Assembly (NCBI GenBank): GCA_018715885.1
Contig: DVKT01000006.1
Location: 1-64,000 of the forward strand
Origin: Caccoplasma intestinavium
Lineage (GTDB): Bacteria > Bacteroidota > Bacteroidia > Bacteroidales > UBA11471
Direction of reading: 5' to 3'
Length of the DNA stretch: 64,000 nucleotides
Shown: in pieces, positions 27,333 to 36,750 of the stretch
Layout of the letters: each line of letters starts with the position of its first letter
Numbering within the stretch: the first letter of the stretch is position 1
Notes under the pieces: model-generated
Databases searched by the model: none
Seen by the model: only the letters and a program-made list of their open reading frames with translations
What the model was told of the DNA's origin: nothing
Translations under genes and position numbers: made by a program

Positions 27333-27866
27333 TTATCGACGGACAATCTCCATCAACTTGATATCGAAAATCAAGGTCGAATAAGGTTTTATCAAATTCT
27401 GAGACCGCTCTCCGTATCCTAAATTCTGCGGAATAACAACTCGACAGGAATCACCTACATGCATACGTTCCATTGCGACAGTCCACCCATCGACCAGCGA
27501 CGATATTTTCGCCGTCATGGGATTATCGGGACTCTCATGTGTCGCATCGAATACTGTACCGTCTATCAACTGTCCTTTATAGCAGACCTTGACAAAACTT
27601 GTATGGTAAGGCGATATAGTATCGGTTCCCCGTTCATAAAAATGCATCAATACACAACTCGACGGATCCCAATTGGGTGTTACGATTTCATACAACCGAT
27701 TCCCTTCTTCATCGGTCGCCACCTTAGCCGCTTCGAAATAAGCAACATTCTCGTCGTTCCATTTCAGATATTCGGTTACCGTATCTTCCACATCGTCCTT
27801 ACAAGAGGGCATCACGAAAATGCAACACGACAATACTGCGAGAAAAAGGATTTTTATTTTTTCCAT
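27333..27866 (-). CDS. FKBP-type peptidyl-prolyl isomerase, lipoprotein
   Basis: This 177-residue protein is a probable envelope folding helper. The signal peptide ends in a lipobox VMPSC (Cys 22), so it is membrane-anchored. The FKBP domain occupies about residues 85-177: VCYKGQLIDGTVFDATHE, VDGWTVAMERMHVGDSCRVVIPQNLGYG and a closing LIFDIKLMEI. The active-site aromatic set is only partly conserved in this short version (the usual FxxxF and VIPGW elements are varied), so strong isomerase activity is not assured. It sits between lemA and the GSCFA gene in a compact operon. Confidence 0.88.
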   Translation of the reverse strand: MEKIKILFLAVLSCCIFVMPSCKDDVEDTVTEYLKWNDENVAYFEAAKVATDEEGNRLYEIVTPNWDPSSCVLMHFYERGTDTISPYHTSFVKVCYKGQLIDGTVFDATHESPDNPMTAKISSLVDGWTVAMERMHVGDSCRVVIPQNLGYGERSQNLIKPYSTLIFDIKLMEIVRR

Positions 27867-27890
27867 GTGTATGAATCCCGTAAAATCAAA

Positions 27891-28481
27891 CTAAAAATTA
27901 ACGACCGGTGCTGTTTCAGCACCTTCTGTGGCCTCAAACTGGGGTTTCTTTTCAAACCCGAACATCGATGCGATAATCGATGCCGGGAAACGACGTATCA
28001 TCACATTGAAACTCTTCACGGCCTCGGTGTAGCGAGTACGTGCTACGGCAATACGATTTTCCGTTCCTTCGAGTTGGGCCTGCAATTCGAGAAAATTCTG
28101 ATTGGCCTTCAAATCGGGATAATTCTCTGCAACAGCCAACAAACGGGATAATGCACTCGATACCTCACCTTGTGCGGCTTGGAACGCCTCGATATTTTCG
28201 GGGGTAAGGTTATCGGCCGACAACGTTACCTGTGTAGCTTTGGCCCGAGCCGAAACAACGGCGTCGAGCGTCGATTGTTCGTGTGCGGCATATCCTTTCA
28301 CCGTCGACACGAGATTGGGTATAAGATCACTACGACGTTGGTACTGGGTCTCGACTTTGGCCCATTCGCCATTAATAGTCTCCTCTCCGGCCACCATCGT
28401 ATTGTAAGTACCGACACCCGATACGACCAATATAATAATCACAAGCAGGACTACACCTGCGACAATATAACCTTTTTTCAT
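27891..28481 (-). CDS. lemA: LemA family protein
   Basis: This is a 196-residue membrane-anchored helical protein. A single N-terminal transmembrane segment (GYIVAGVVLLVIIILVVSGVG, about residues 4-24) is followed by the LemA signature YNTMVAGEETINGEWAKVETQYQRRSDLIPNL (about 26-57, given here as its limits) and long amphipathic helices. Residues around ARTRYTEAVKSFNVMIRRFPASIIA close the domain. The function of LemA is unsettled; it is linked to envelope stress in some bacteria. It lies 17 bases after glyS and 24 before FKBP, so it is part of the same transcript. The TPM-domain protein often found beside lemA is absent. Confidence 0.93.
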   Translation of the reverse strand: MKKGYIVAGVVLLVIIILVVSGVGTYNTMVAGEETINGEWAKVETQYQRRSDLIPNLVSTVKGYAAHEQSTLDAVVSARAKATQVTLSADNLTPENIEAFQAAQGEVSSALSRLLAVAENYPDLKANQNFLELQAQLEGTENRIAVARTRYTEAVKSFNVMIRRFPASIIASMFGFEKKPQFEATEGAETAPVVNF

Positions 28482-28498
28482 ATTCTGAATTTGTAAAA

Positions 28499-30049
28499 TT
28501 AGCTGTTCACAATTTTCCGCAGCAACGATTTCATCGAAACTTGCTCTCCGATAATCTGAGCCAAATCGCTTATGGCCACACGTTTTTGCTCCATCGTATC
28601 ACGGAAACGTATCGTAACGCAATTATCGGTAAGCGTATCGTGATCGACCGTAACGCAGAAAGGCGTACCGATGGCATCTTGACGGCGATAACGTTTGCCG
28701 ATAGAATCTTTCTCATCGTACTGGCATTTGAAATCGAATCGCAACATATCCATTATTTCGCGAGCTTTCTCGGGCAGACCGTCTTTCTTCACCAAAGGCA
28801 ATATCGCCAATTTGACAGGTGCCAATGCAGCCGGGAGCCGCAATACCACACGAGTTTCCCCATCGGGCAGTTGTTCTTCGCAATACGAACCCGCCATTAC
28901 ACTCAGGAACATACGGTCGACGCCAATCGAAGTCTCGATGACATAGGGCACATACGACTCGTTGAGTTCTGGATCGAAATATTGCAATTTTTTACCAGAA
29001 AATTTTTCGTGATTCGACAGGTCGAAATTGGTACGCGAATGAATTCCCTCGACTTCCTTGAATCCGAATGGCATTTCAAACTCGATGTCGGTAGCGGCAT
29101 TGGCATAGTGTGCCAACTTTTCATGGTCGTGATAACGATATTTCTCATCGCCGAGGCCGAGAGCCTTGTGCCATTTAAGACGGGTTTCTTTCCATTGGGC
29201 AAACCATTTCAGTTCTTCGCCGGGACGCACAAAAAATTGCATCTCCATCTGCTCGAATTCCCTCATACGGAAAATGAACTGGCGGGCAACGATTTCATTG
29301 CGGAATGCCTTGCCTATTTGCGCAATACCGAAGGGAATGCGCATACGGCCAGTTTTCTGCACATTGAGATAGTTGACAAAAATACCTTGCGCTGTTTCGG
29401 GACGAAGATATATTTTCATCGTACCATCGGCCGTAGACCCCATCTCAGTAGAGAACATGAGATTGAACTGGCGTACATCGGTCCAGTTGCGGGTACCGCT
29501 CAACGGACAGGCGATTTCATAATCGAGAATAATCTGGCGCAACTCGTTCAAATCGTTTTCATTCATGGCTTTCGCATAGCGGGAATGCAACTCTTCCCGT
29601 TTGGCGACATGCTCTTGCACACGGGGATTGGTCTGACGGAAAAGCGCTTCATCGAAACTTTCACCGAATCGCTTGGCGGCTTTTTCCACCTCTTTCTCTA
29701 TTTTTTCGTCCATCTTGGCAATCAAATCCTCGATAAGCACATCGGCACGATAACGCTTCTTCGAGTCTTTATTGTCGATCAACGGGTCATTAAACGCATC
29801 GACGTGCCCCGACGCTTTCCAAATCGTCGGGTGCATAAAAATGGCCGAATCGATACCGACAATATTTTCGTGCAACAGCACCATACTGTCCCACCAATAT
29901 TTTTTGATATTGTTTTTCAGCTCGACCCCCATCTGTCCGTAATCATACACGGCGCTCAGCCCATCGTATATTTCACTCGACGGAAATACGAATCCATATT
30001 CTTTACAATGCGAAATCAGTTTCTTAAAGACATCTTCTTGTTGTGCCAT
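28499..30049 (-). CDS. glyS: Glycyl-tRNA synthetase, single-chain type
   Basis: This is the 516-residue class II enzyme that charges tRNA-Gly. It is the one-chain alpha2 type shared by archaea, eukaryotes and Bacteroidetes, not the GlyQ/GlyS heterotetramer. It begins MAQQEDVFKKLISHCKEYGFVFPSSEIYDGLSAVYDYGQMG, and shows motif 2 (FRNEIVARQFIFRMREFEQMEMQFF, about residues 255-280) and motif 3 GSYCEEQ...VVLRLPAALAPVKLAILPL, which merges with the anticodon-binding domain at the C-terminus. It is the first gene of the five-gene run glyS, lemA, FKBP, GSCFA, murF-alr. Confidence 0.96.
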   Translation of the reverse strand: MAQQEDVFKKLISHCKEYGFVFPSSEIYDGLSAVYDYGQMGVELKNNIKKYWWDSMVLLHENIVGIDSAIFMHPTIWKASGHVDAFNDPLIDNKDSKKRYRADVLIEDLIAKMDEKIEKEVEKAAKRFGESFDEALFRQTNPRVQEHVAKREELHSRYAKAMNENDLNELRQIILDYEIACPLSGTRNWTDVRQFNLMFSTEMGSTADGTMKIYLRPETAQGIFVNYLNVQKTGRMRIPFGIAQIGKAFRNEIVARQFIFRMREFEQMEMQFFVRPGEELKWFAQWKETRLKWHKALGLGDEKYRYHDHEKLAHYANAATDIEFEMPFGFKEVEGIHSRTNFDLSNHEKFSGKKLQYFDPELNESYVPYVIETSIGVDRMFLSVMAGSYCEEQLPDGETRVVLRLPAALAPVKLAILPLVKKDGLPEKAREIMDMLRFDFKCQYDEKDSIGKRYRRQDAIGTPFCVTVDHDTLTDNCVTIRFRDTMEQKRVAISDLAQIIGEQVSMKSLLRKIVNS

Positions 30050-30132
30050 AATTCTTTTGTGTTTTGTATCGAATGGGGCTTTCCGCCCCTCTAATAATCT
30101 GCAAAGTAAATGATTTTTTCCGATTTAATTTG

Positions 30133-30140
30133 TATTTTTG
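30133..30140 (+). promoter_or_regulatory. Probable -7 element of the parC promoter
   Basis: TATTTTTG matches the TAnnTTTG consensus, 87 bases before the parC start and inside the 178-base gap between the divergent glyS and parC genes. A TTTG at the right -33 distance is not seen, only a T-rich stretch. Confidence 0.45.
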
Positions 30141-30227
30141 CAGGAGGTTCTTACTTTCAGCCCATAAAAATATTTAAAGTAAGAGTTCTCATTCAAAAAA
30201 TTACATATCAACCATATTCCACCCCAT

Positions 30228-32870
30228 ATGAGCGACGAAGAGAAAGATAACCTTCTTGACAACCCGTCGGAGCAAGAAACCGACCATATCGAAAGCCATT
30301 CTTCCTATAAATTACCCGAAGGCGACAAAGCCGATCTCAAATTCCAACTCACGGGTATGTATCAGGACTGGTTTCTCGACTATGCCTCGTACGTTATCCT
30401 GCAACGCGCCGTTCCGCATATCGAAGACGGGCTGAAACCCGTACAGCGACGCATACTCCATGTCATGAAACGCATGGAAGACGGCCGCAACAACAAAGTG
30501 GCCAGCATTGTAGGCGAAACGATGAAGTTCCACCCGCACGGCGACGCATCGATTTATGAAACTCTGGTAAAACTGGGACAAAAAGAACTGCTCATCGATT
30601 GCCAGGGCAACTGGGGCAATATCCTTACAGGAGCCGGTGCAGCCGCAGGACGGTATATCGAAGCCCGCCTCACCAAATTTGCCCTCGAAACACTTTACAG
30701 TCCCAAAATCACCGAATGGCGTCCCTCATACGACGGGCGCAACAAAGAGCCGATAACCCTACCCACGAAATTTCCGTTATTACTGGCACAAGGTGTAGAA
30801 GGCATAGCGGTCGGCTTATCGGTAAAAATATTGCCCCATAACTTCAACGAACTTATCGACGCATCGATTTCTTACCTGCAAGGCGAGCCGTTTACCCTTT
30901 ACCCCGATTTCCAAACCGGGGGATTTATCGATGTTGCCCGATACAACGATGGTGAACGCGGCGGCTCAATCAAAGTACGAGCCAAAATCGAAAAAAGAGA
31001 TCAGCGGACTCTCGCCATTACCGAAATTCCCTATGGCAAGACAACACCGGCCATCATCGATTCGATCCTGAAAGCAAATGATAAAGGGAAAATAAAAATA
31101 CGGAAAATCGACGACATCACTGCCGCACAAGCCGAAATACTCGTGCATCTACAAGCCGGTACTTCGTCGGACAAAGCAATCGACGCTCTTTACGCCTTTA
31201 CCGATTGTGAGGTCAGCATCTCACCCAACTGCTGCGTGATATGCGACAATAAACCGTTGTTTCTCTCGGTAAGCGAGGTTTTGCGTCGTAACACCGACCG
31301 CACCTTGCATCTGTTGCAGGAAGAATTACGCATACAACGCGGCGAACTGTGCGAATCGTTACATTTCCTCTCCCTTGAAAAAATTTTCATCGAAGAACGG
31401 ATATATAAAGACAAGGCATTTGAGGAAAGCCGGACGATGGATGATGCCGTAGCCCATATCGACAGGAGGTTGGAACCGTTCAAAAAAGACTTCCTGCGTG
31501 AAATCAACCGGGACGACATTCTCAAACTGATGGAGATAAAAATGGCTCGTATCCTGAAATTCAATGCCGATAAAACCAACCAACAGATTGCGGCCATTAA
31601 AGGAGACATCGAAGAAATAGACAACAACCTCGCCCATATCGTAGATTACACGATACGGTGGTACCGTCATCTGAAAGAGAAATACGGCGCAGCTTATCCC
31701 CGCCGGACGGTAATACGGGGATTCGATGCCATCGAAGCTACCAAGGTCGTAGAAGCCAACGAAAAGCTATACATCAACAGAGATGAAGGATTTATCGGCA
31801 CCGGACTGAAACGGGACGAATTTGTATGCAACTGTTCCGACATCGACGATATCATCATTTTCTACAAAGACGGCAAATACAAAGTCGTAAAAGTCTGTGA
31901 AAAAATGTTCGTCGGGAAAAACATTCTTTACCTGAACGTGTTCAAACGGAATGATACCCGCACCATTTACAACGTCATTTACAGAAACGGTAAAGAAGGG
32001 CTACACTATATGAAACGATTTGCTGTTACCGGCGTTACCCGCGACAAAGAATACGACCTCACACAAGGTGCTCCGGGCTCGAAAATCGCATGGTTCAGTG
32101 CCAACCCTAACGGCGAAGCCGAAATATTGAAAATTGTTTTCAAGCCCAAACCCCGCCTGAAAACGCCGTTCATCGAAAAAGATTTCAGCAGTATCGCCAT
32201 CAAAGGTCGCCAATCGATGGGAAATATCGTAACACACAACGAGATACACCGCATTTCCCTAAAAGAGCGCGGAGGGTCTACCCTCGGAGGACGACAAGTA
32301 TGGTTCGACCACGATGTACTACGACTCAATTACGATGGACGTGGCGAATATCTCGGTGAATTTCACAACGACGAGCAAATTCTTGTCATTCTCAAAAACG
32401 GGATTTTCTACACGACATCTTTCGACGCCGGCAACCACTATGACCCCGATATTCTGCGCATTGAAAAATTCATGCCTCAGCGGTGTTGGACGGCAGCGCT
32501 CTTCGATGCCGATCAAGGATATCCGTATTTGAAACGTTTTCAGTTCGAATCCTCTCCCAAAAAGCAAAGTTTTTTGGGAGAAAATCCCGAATCGCAATTG
32601 ATACTGCTTTCGTCCGAGGCCTATGCCCGCATCGAAGTGAAATTCGGAGGCAACGACGCTTTCCGCGACCCGTTGATCCTCGAAGCGGCCGATTTTATAG
32701 GATTGAAAAGTTTTCGGGCGAAAGGGAAACGTATCACGACTTTTACAGTCGAAAGCATCTCCGAACTGGAACCGCTGCGTCATGAGGAACCCGAAACAGA
32801 ACAACCGCAAGAAGAAGAGAAACCACAAATCTCGGAACCGGACGAAAACGGACAGAGACCACTATTCTAA
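30228..32870 (+). CDS. parC: DNA topoisomerase IV subunit A
   Basis: This 880-residue type IIA topoisomerase subunit makes the double-strand break needed to unlink daughter chromosomes. The catalytic Tyr 143 is in AAGRYIEARLTKF; the winged-helix region carries KFHPHGDASIYETLVKLGQ and LKPVQRRILHVMKRMEDGRN. A tower/coiled-coil region is followed by a diverged C-terminal beta-pinwheel. The residue aligned with the quinolone-sensitive serine is Ala in HGDAS, with Ser next to it. It is called ParC rather than GyrA because it lacks a recognisable GyrA box and matches the Bacteroidetes ParC form; GyrA is the main alternative. The C-terminal tail is acidic and Gln/Glu-rich. ParE is not adjacent. Confidence 0.9.
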   Translation: MSDEEKDNLLDNPSEQETDHIESHSSYKLPEGDKADLKFQLTGMYQDWFLDYASYVILQRAVPHIEDGLKPVQRRILHVMKRMEDGRNNKVASIVGETMKFHPHGDASIYETLVKLGQKELLIDCQGNWGNILTGAGAAAGRYIEARLTKFALETLYSPKITEWRPSYDGRNKEPITLPTKFPLLLAQGVEGIAVGLSVKILPHNFNELIDASISYLQGEPFTLYPDFQTGGFIDVARYNDGERGGSIKVRAKIEKRDQRTLAITEIPYGKTTPAIIDSILKANDKGKIKIRKIDDITAAQAEILVHLQAGTSSDKAIDALYAFTDCEVSISPNCCVICDNKPLFLSVSEVLRRNTDRTLHLLQEELRIQRGELCESLHFLSLEKIFIEERIYKDKAFEESRTMDDAVAHIDRRLEPFKKDFLREINRDDILKLMEIKMARILKFNADKTNQQIAAIKGDIEEIDNNLAHIVDYTIRWYRHLKEKYGAAYPRRTVIRGFDAIEATKVVEANEKLYINRDEGFIGTGLKRDEFVCNCSDIDDIIIFYKDGKYKVVKVCEKMFVGKNILYLNVFKRNDTRTIYNVIYRNGKEGLHYMKRFAVTGVTRDKEYDLTQGAPGSKIAWFSANPNGEAEILKIVFKPKPRLKTPFIEKDFSSIAIKGRQSMGNIVTHNEIHRISLKERGGSTLGGRQVWFDHDVLRLNYDGRGEYLGEFHNDEQILVILKNGIFYTTSFDAGNHYDPDILRIEKFMPQRCWTAALFDADQGYPYLKRFQFESSPKKQSFLGENPESQLILLSSEAYARIEVKFGGNDAFRDPLILEAADFIGLKSFRAKGKRITTFTVESISELEPLRHEEPETEQPQEEEKPQISEPDENGQRPLF

Positions 32871-32888
32871 CAAACAAACACAGTTGCA

Positions 32889-33779
32889 ATGACAGGTACG
32901 CCCGAACGACGACCAAAGAGAAATATTTCTCTCATACTCCTGTTTCTTTTCGGGACGGCAGGCATCTCGGCTGTGTGTGCTCAAAAAATAACAACGGTAG
33001 AAACACAAAACGCAAACCGACCGGCATTCGTCTCGACAGCACTCACGGTAGGCCGAGGAACGTTACACGACGATTATCTCTCCATAAGCAATTACCGAGG
33101 GTATGAGTTGGGCATCATGCACGAGCGATTGCGCGTTCTGCCTTTCGGAAACGGGAAGTGGATAATGCGCCATCGTATCGATGCATATGCAGCCAATTCA
33201 TTCAGCGCGTCGGGTAACGGGCATCTCATCTCGGCCATGTTGGATTACAGTTACGGACAACTCTATACATACAGGTTTCCCTGCGGTCTCGTTTGGCGGA
33301 CGGGCGGGGAAATCGAACTTTCGGGCGGAGCCCTTTATAACCCGAGAAACTCCAACAACCCGGCAGCGGCCAAAACATCAATCGCTCTCGGATTTGCAGA
33401 AATGCTCACCTATACGCTACATATCGGACATTTCCCTATCACATTTCGCTATCAACTCTCACTGCCCGTTTTAGGAGTGTTTTTCTCACCGGCTTTCGGA
33501 GAAAGTTACTACGAAATATTCTACCTGAAAAACCATTCCGGCATCGTCAAATTCGGCTCTTGGCACAACCGTTTCGATATGAACAACCTGTTGACCGTCG
33601 AAATCCCCATAGGGCGTAGTGCACTACGGTTGGGGTACGACAATCGTATCCGTTCCAGCCGGGCCAGTCATCTCGACTACTTCCACTATTCCAACGCTTT
33701 TGTCATCGGCATAGCCACACCTATTTCCTATAAGAGGAAAAATATTTCGGAAAGGACATCTATCTCTGCTTTCTATTGA
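32889..33779 (+). CDS. DUF3316 domain protein, exported
   Basis: This 296-residue protein has an N-terminal hydrophobic segment after a basic stretch (RRPKRNISLILLFLFGTAGISAVCA), a signal peptide or anchor. The rest is beta-rich, with alternating aromatic strands (YELGIMHERLRVLPFGNGKW, MLDYSYGQLYTYRF, FRYQLSLPVLGVFFSPAFGESYYEIFYL) and an aromatic C-terminal residue, which suggests an outer-membrane barrel. It matches the Bacteroidetes family DUF3316, whose function is not known. It starts 18 bases after parC and ends 7 bases before the S41 peptidase, so the three are probably one transcript. Confidence 0.82.
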   Translation: MTGTPERRPKRNISLILLFLFGTAGISAVCAQKITTVETQNANRPAFVSTALTVGRGTLHDDYLSISNYRGYELGIMHERLRVLPFGNGKWIMRHRIDAYAANSFSASGNGHLISAMLDYSYGQLYTYRFPCGLVWRTGGEIELSGGALYNPRNSNNPAAAKTSIALGFAEMLTYTLHIGHFPITFRYQLSLPVLGVFFSPAFGESYYEIFYLKNHSGIVKFGSWHNRFDMNNLLTVEIPIGRSALRLGYDNRIRSSRASHLDYFHYSNAFVIGIATPISYKRKNISERTSISAFY

Positions 33780-33786
33780 TTATGAT

Positions 33787-34824
33787 ATGAATCGGCTACG
33801 CGACATAAAAACAAAAACCATATTGGCGATAAGTCTGATTATCGCCGGCCTGACATCTTGTTCTCCCGAAGAAGAGTTCCCGCAAACCCCATACGGAAAC
33901 TTCGATGCGCTGTGGACTATTCTTGACCAGCGATACTGCTTCTTCGCATATAAAAATATCGATTGGAACAATGTCTATACAACTTATCGGGCACGTCTCG
34001 ACAATGATATGAACGCACAGGAGTTATTCGGCGTACTGGCCGAAATGCTTGCCGAATTAAAGGACGGACACGTCAATCTTTCTTCGTCATTCGATGTGGC
34101 CCGATATTGGGATTGGTTCGAAGATTATCCGGCCAACTTCGATAAAAATCTCATCATGCAGCACTATCTGCATCAACCCGATTACCAGATTGCTTCGAGC
34201 CTCTACTACCGTATGCTCGACGACTGCAACATCGGATATATCTATTACGAAAGTTTCTCCGACAAAATAGGAGACGGGAATCTCGACGAAGTTCTATTGG
34301 CGTTCTCTTCTTGCGACGGATTGATTATTGATGTCAGAGATAACGGAGGCGGCCAATTATCGACCGTACAACAATTAGCCTCCCGTTTCACCACAGAAGA
34401 TTTTACGAGTGGATATATACGCCACAAAACAGGACCGGGACATAACGACTTTTCGGACTTTTACCCCATCACCCAAGAAACTGCTGAGTCAAATCGTATA
34501 CATTTCGCCAAACCGGTTGCTATTCTTACCAATCGAAAATGTTACAGCGCAACAAATGATTTCGTATCGGTAATGAGCAATCTGCCGCAAGTCTGCATCA
34601 TCGGTGATTGTACGGGAGGAGGCAGCGGACTGCCGTTTTCTTCGGAATTGCCGAACGGATGGGTTATCCGTTTTTCGGCATCACCGATTTACAATACACA
34701 GAAAGAGCATACCGAATTCGGTATTGAACCAGATATTCACGTTGAACTCACCCAAGAAGATATTTCCAACGGATTCGATACAATCATCGAACGAGCGAAG
34801 AAATGGATTCTCTCGGGTATATAA
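33787..34824 (+). CDS. S41 family peptidase, lipoprotein
   Basis: This 345-residue protein is related to C-terminal processing and tricorn-type peptidases. The signal peptide ends in a lipobox, LTSC (Cys 24 or so), followed by SPEEEFPQTP, so it is a lipoprotein. The core has LAELKDGHVNL (about residues 88-98), DGLIIDVRDNGGGQLS (about 177-192), the probable nucleophile in NRKCYSATNDFVS (Ser 254) and GDCTGGGSGLPFSSELPNGW. No PDZ domain is visible between the N-terminal helices and the catalytic core. The natural substrate is unknown. It follows the DUF3316 gene by 7 bases. Confidence 0.9.
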   Translation: MNRLRDIKTKTILAISLIIAGLTSCSPEEEFPQTPYGNFDALWTILDQRYCFFAYKNIDWNNVYTTYRARLDNDMNAQELFGVLAEMLAELKDGHVNLSSSFDVARYWDWFEDYPANFDKNLIMQHYLHQPDYQIASSLYYRMLDDCNIGYIYYESFSDKIGDGNLDEVLLAFSSCDGLIIDVRDNGGGQLSTVQQLASRFTTEDFTSGYIRHKTGPGHNDFSDFYPITQETAESNRIHFAKPVAILTNRKCYSATNDFVSVMSNLPQVCIIGDCTGGGSGLPFSSELPNGWVIRFSASPIYNTQKEHTEFGIEPDIHVELTQEDISNGFDTIIERAKKWILSGI

Positions 34825-35185
34825 CGAAAGCCCGCCCGAGAAAAGTATTCAACAATTGTTTCGGTCATTCCTGCAACCGTTGGAAAAAAAGAATCTCTTA
34901 CCTCGTCCTGATATATCGAACGAAAGAGATGCCTGACGAAGAAATTTCACGACCTCTATACCTCGCACCACTCGACTGCATGGAGAAATAATTTCCAACG
35001 TTTCTGTTTTTAAAGACTGTATACCGCGCGACAATTTCAATCCGGAATGGTATTCTGCACGCAATGACAAATTTTCTCTTAGATACCAACAAAACAATCC
35101 TGCCGAACCTATTGAAAGAACTTTCGACAGTAATATTTCACTATCAATTCAATAGCATTTATCATTTCACGTAAAAAACAAAAAT
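34825..35185. other. Gene-free stretch with possible remnants of coding sequence
   Basis: No credible complete gene lies here. Short open frames on both strands lack protein-like composition or partners. One plus-strand frame (about 34979-35154) reads like protein (FNPEWYSARNDKFSLRYQQ), but has no start or match, and a neighbouring frame (about 34936-34998) reads KKFHDLYTSHHSTAWRNNF. These may be remnants of a frameshifted, decayed gene, or chance. Confidence 0.35.
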
Positions 35186-35225
35186 AAAAAAACGAGTATC
35201 GAATATATCCGATACTCGTTTTTTT
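35186..35225. terminator. Strong hairpin terminator closing the ribosomal protein cluster
   Basis: A stem AACGAGTATCG / CGATACTCGTT with an 8-base loop is flanked by A and T runs that extend it. It lies 19 bases after the rplQ stop codon on the minus strand. The symmetrical A/T flanks would allow it to work in both directions. Confidence 0.93.
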
Positions 35226-35244
35226 ATAGAAAAGTTCTGTAAAA

Positions 35245-35742
35245 TTACTTCTCAGCAGGAGTTTCTGCGGCAGGTGCTTCCGTTGCAGGAGCCTCGGTAG
35301 CAGAAACTGCTTCTGCGGCCACGGCGCTCTTTTTCGAACGACGGGTACGGGTTTTCTTGACAGCTTTTTCTTTGAGCATGTTTTCATTATAATCAACAAG
35401 CTCGATAAAGCAAGTCTTGGCATTGTCACCCAAACGGTTACCGGTTTTGAGAATACGGGTATAACCTCCGGGACGATCGGCTACTTTCTCGGCAATATTT
35501 TTGAAAAGCTCGGTTACGGCTTCTTTGCTTTGCAGGTAGCTGAATACGACACGACGCGAAGCGGTGGTGTCTTCTTTAGAACGGTTGATCAGAGGCTCAA
35601 CATATACTCTCAAAGCTTTGGCTTTGGCCAAAGTGGTGAAGATTCTTTTGTGGAGAATCAACGAAGTCGCCATGTTGGAAAGCATAGCATCTCTGTGAGA
35701 TTTCGTGCGTCCTAAGTGGTTGAATTTCTTATTGTGTCTCAT
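35245..35742 (-). CDS. rplQ: 50S ribosomal protein L17
   Basis: L17 sits near the exit of the peptide tunnel of the large subunit. The 165-residue protein begins MRHNKKFNHLGRTKSHRDAMLSNM and has the family's KAKALRVYVEPLI and GGYTRILKTGNRLGDNAKTCFIELVDYN blocks up to about residue 122. A tail of about 40 residues rich in Ala, Thr, Pro and Glu (after KKTRTRRSKKS) extends it beyond the usual 120-130 residues; such tails are common in Bacteroidetes. It is the last gene of the cluster, 5 bases after rpoA. Confidence 0.97.
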   Translation of the reverse strand: MRHNKKFNHLGRTKSHRDAMLSNMATSLILHKRIFTTLAKAKALRVYVEPLINRSKEDTTASRRVVFSYLQSKEAVTELFKNIAEKVADRPGGYTRILKTGNRLGDNAKTCFIELVDYNENMLKEKAVKKTRTRRSKKSAVAAEAVSATEAPATEAPAAETPAEK

Positions 35743-35747
35743 CGTTA

Positions 35748-36740
35748 TTACTCTTTATCTAATTTATACTTCGAGATATCCATTCCGAACGAAAGGTTGA
35801 GGCCAGCCAACAACTCATCGAGTTCGGTGAGCGATTTACGCCCGAAATTGCGGAACTTCAACAAGTCGGTCTTATTGAATACGACCAGCTCTCCAAGAGT
35901 TTCCACATCTGCCGATTTGAGGCAATTCAATGCGCGAACCGAAAGGTCCATGTCAACGAGCTTGGTTTTGAGCAATTGGCGCATATGTAATACCTCTTCA
36001 TCGAACTCTTCATTTCCATCAACATCGGTCGTTTCGAGAGTAATTTTCTCATCGGAGAACAACATGAAGTGATGAATCAAGATTTTGGCAGCTTCTTTCA
36101 AAGCATCTTTCGGATGGATAGATCCGTCGGTGGTAATTTCGAGAATCAGTTTTTCGTAGTCGGTTTTCTGCTCGACACGGAAGTTATCCTGAATGTATTT
36201 TACATTGCGGATAGGCGTAAAAATCGAATCGATGGCAATCACATCGACAGGGTCTCCGGCATTACGGTTCTCTTCTGCCGGAACGTAACCTCGGCCTTTA
36301 TTGATATTGATTTCGATTTGGAAATTTGCGCTTTCGTCCATGTGGCAGATCACCAAGTCGGGATTCAGCACTTCAAATCCGGTAAGGTGTTTACCTATAT
36401 CTCCGGCTTTGAACACATCGGTTCCCGATACCGAAATCGTTACTTTCTCAGTCTCGATTTCTTCCACGATTTGTTTGAATCTCACCTTTTTGAGGTTGAG
36501 AATAATGTTGGTTACATCTTCGATGACACCGGGTATGGTCGAGAACTCGTGCTCCACACCGCTGATGCGAATCGATGTAATGGCAAAGCCTTCAAGGGAG
36601 TTGAGGAGGATACGGCGCAACGCGTTACCGATGGTAACGGCGTAGCCCGGCTCCAAGGGACGGAATTCGAATTTACCGAAAAACGCGTCGGCCTCGAGCA
36701 TGAGGACTTTATCGGGTTTCTGAAATGCTAATATCGCCAT
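35748..36740 (-). CDS. rpoA: RNA polymerase alpha subunit
   Basis: The 330-residue alpha subunit starts the assembly of RNA polymerase and binds upstream DNA and activators. The N-terminal domain shows FGKFEFRPLEPGYAVTIGNALRRILLNSLEG-type dimer motifs (about residues 20-52) and VNKGRGY-like INKGRGYVPAEENR. The C-terminal domain (about 255-320) has MDLSVRALNCLKSADVETLGELV and FGRKSLTELDELLAGLNLSFGMD. It is complete and 10 bases after rpsD, in the alpha-operon position. Confidence 0.98.
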   Translation of the reverse strand: MAILAFQKPDKVLMLEADAFFGKFEFRPLEPGYAVTIGNALRRILLNSLEGFAITSIRISGVEHEFSTIPGVIEDVTNIILNLKKVRFKQIVEEIETEKVTISVSGTDVFKAGDIGKHLTGFEVLNPDLVICHMDESANFQIEININKGRGYVPAEENRNAGDPVDVIAIDSIFTPIRNVKYIQDNFRVEQKTDYEKLILEITTDGSIHPKDALKEAAKILIHHFMLFSDEKITLETTDVDGNEEFDEEVLHMRQLLKTKLVDMDLSVRALNCLKSADVETLGELVVFNKTDLLKFRNFGRKSLTELDELLAGLNLSFGMDISKYKLDKE

Positions 36741-36750
36741 GGACTAATTA

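Noticed and set aside
28541..30094. A 517-codon open frame opposite glyS
   Set aside because: It spans the glycyl-tRNA synthetase gene in reverse; the sense strand is strongly conserved, the opposite frame shows no motif.
30228..32870. Ala at the quinolone-sensitive position of ParC, as a resistance mutation
   Set aside because: HGDAS is, as far as I recall, the ordinary form of ParC in Bacteroidetes, so it says nothing about selection for resistance.
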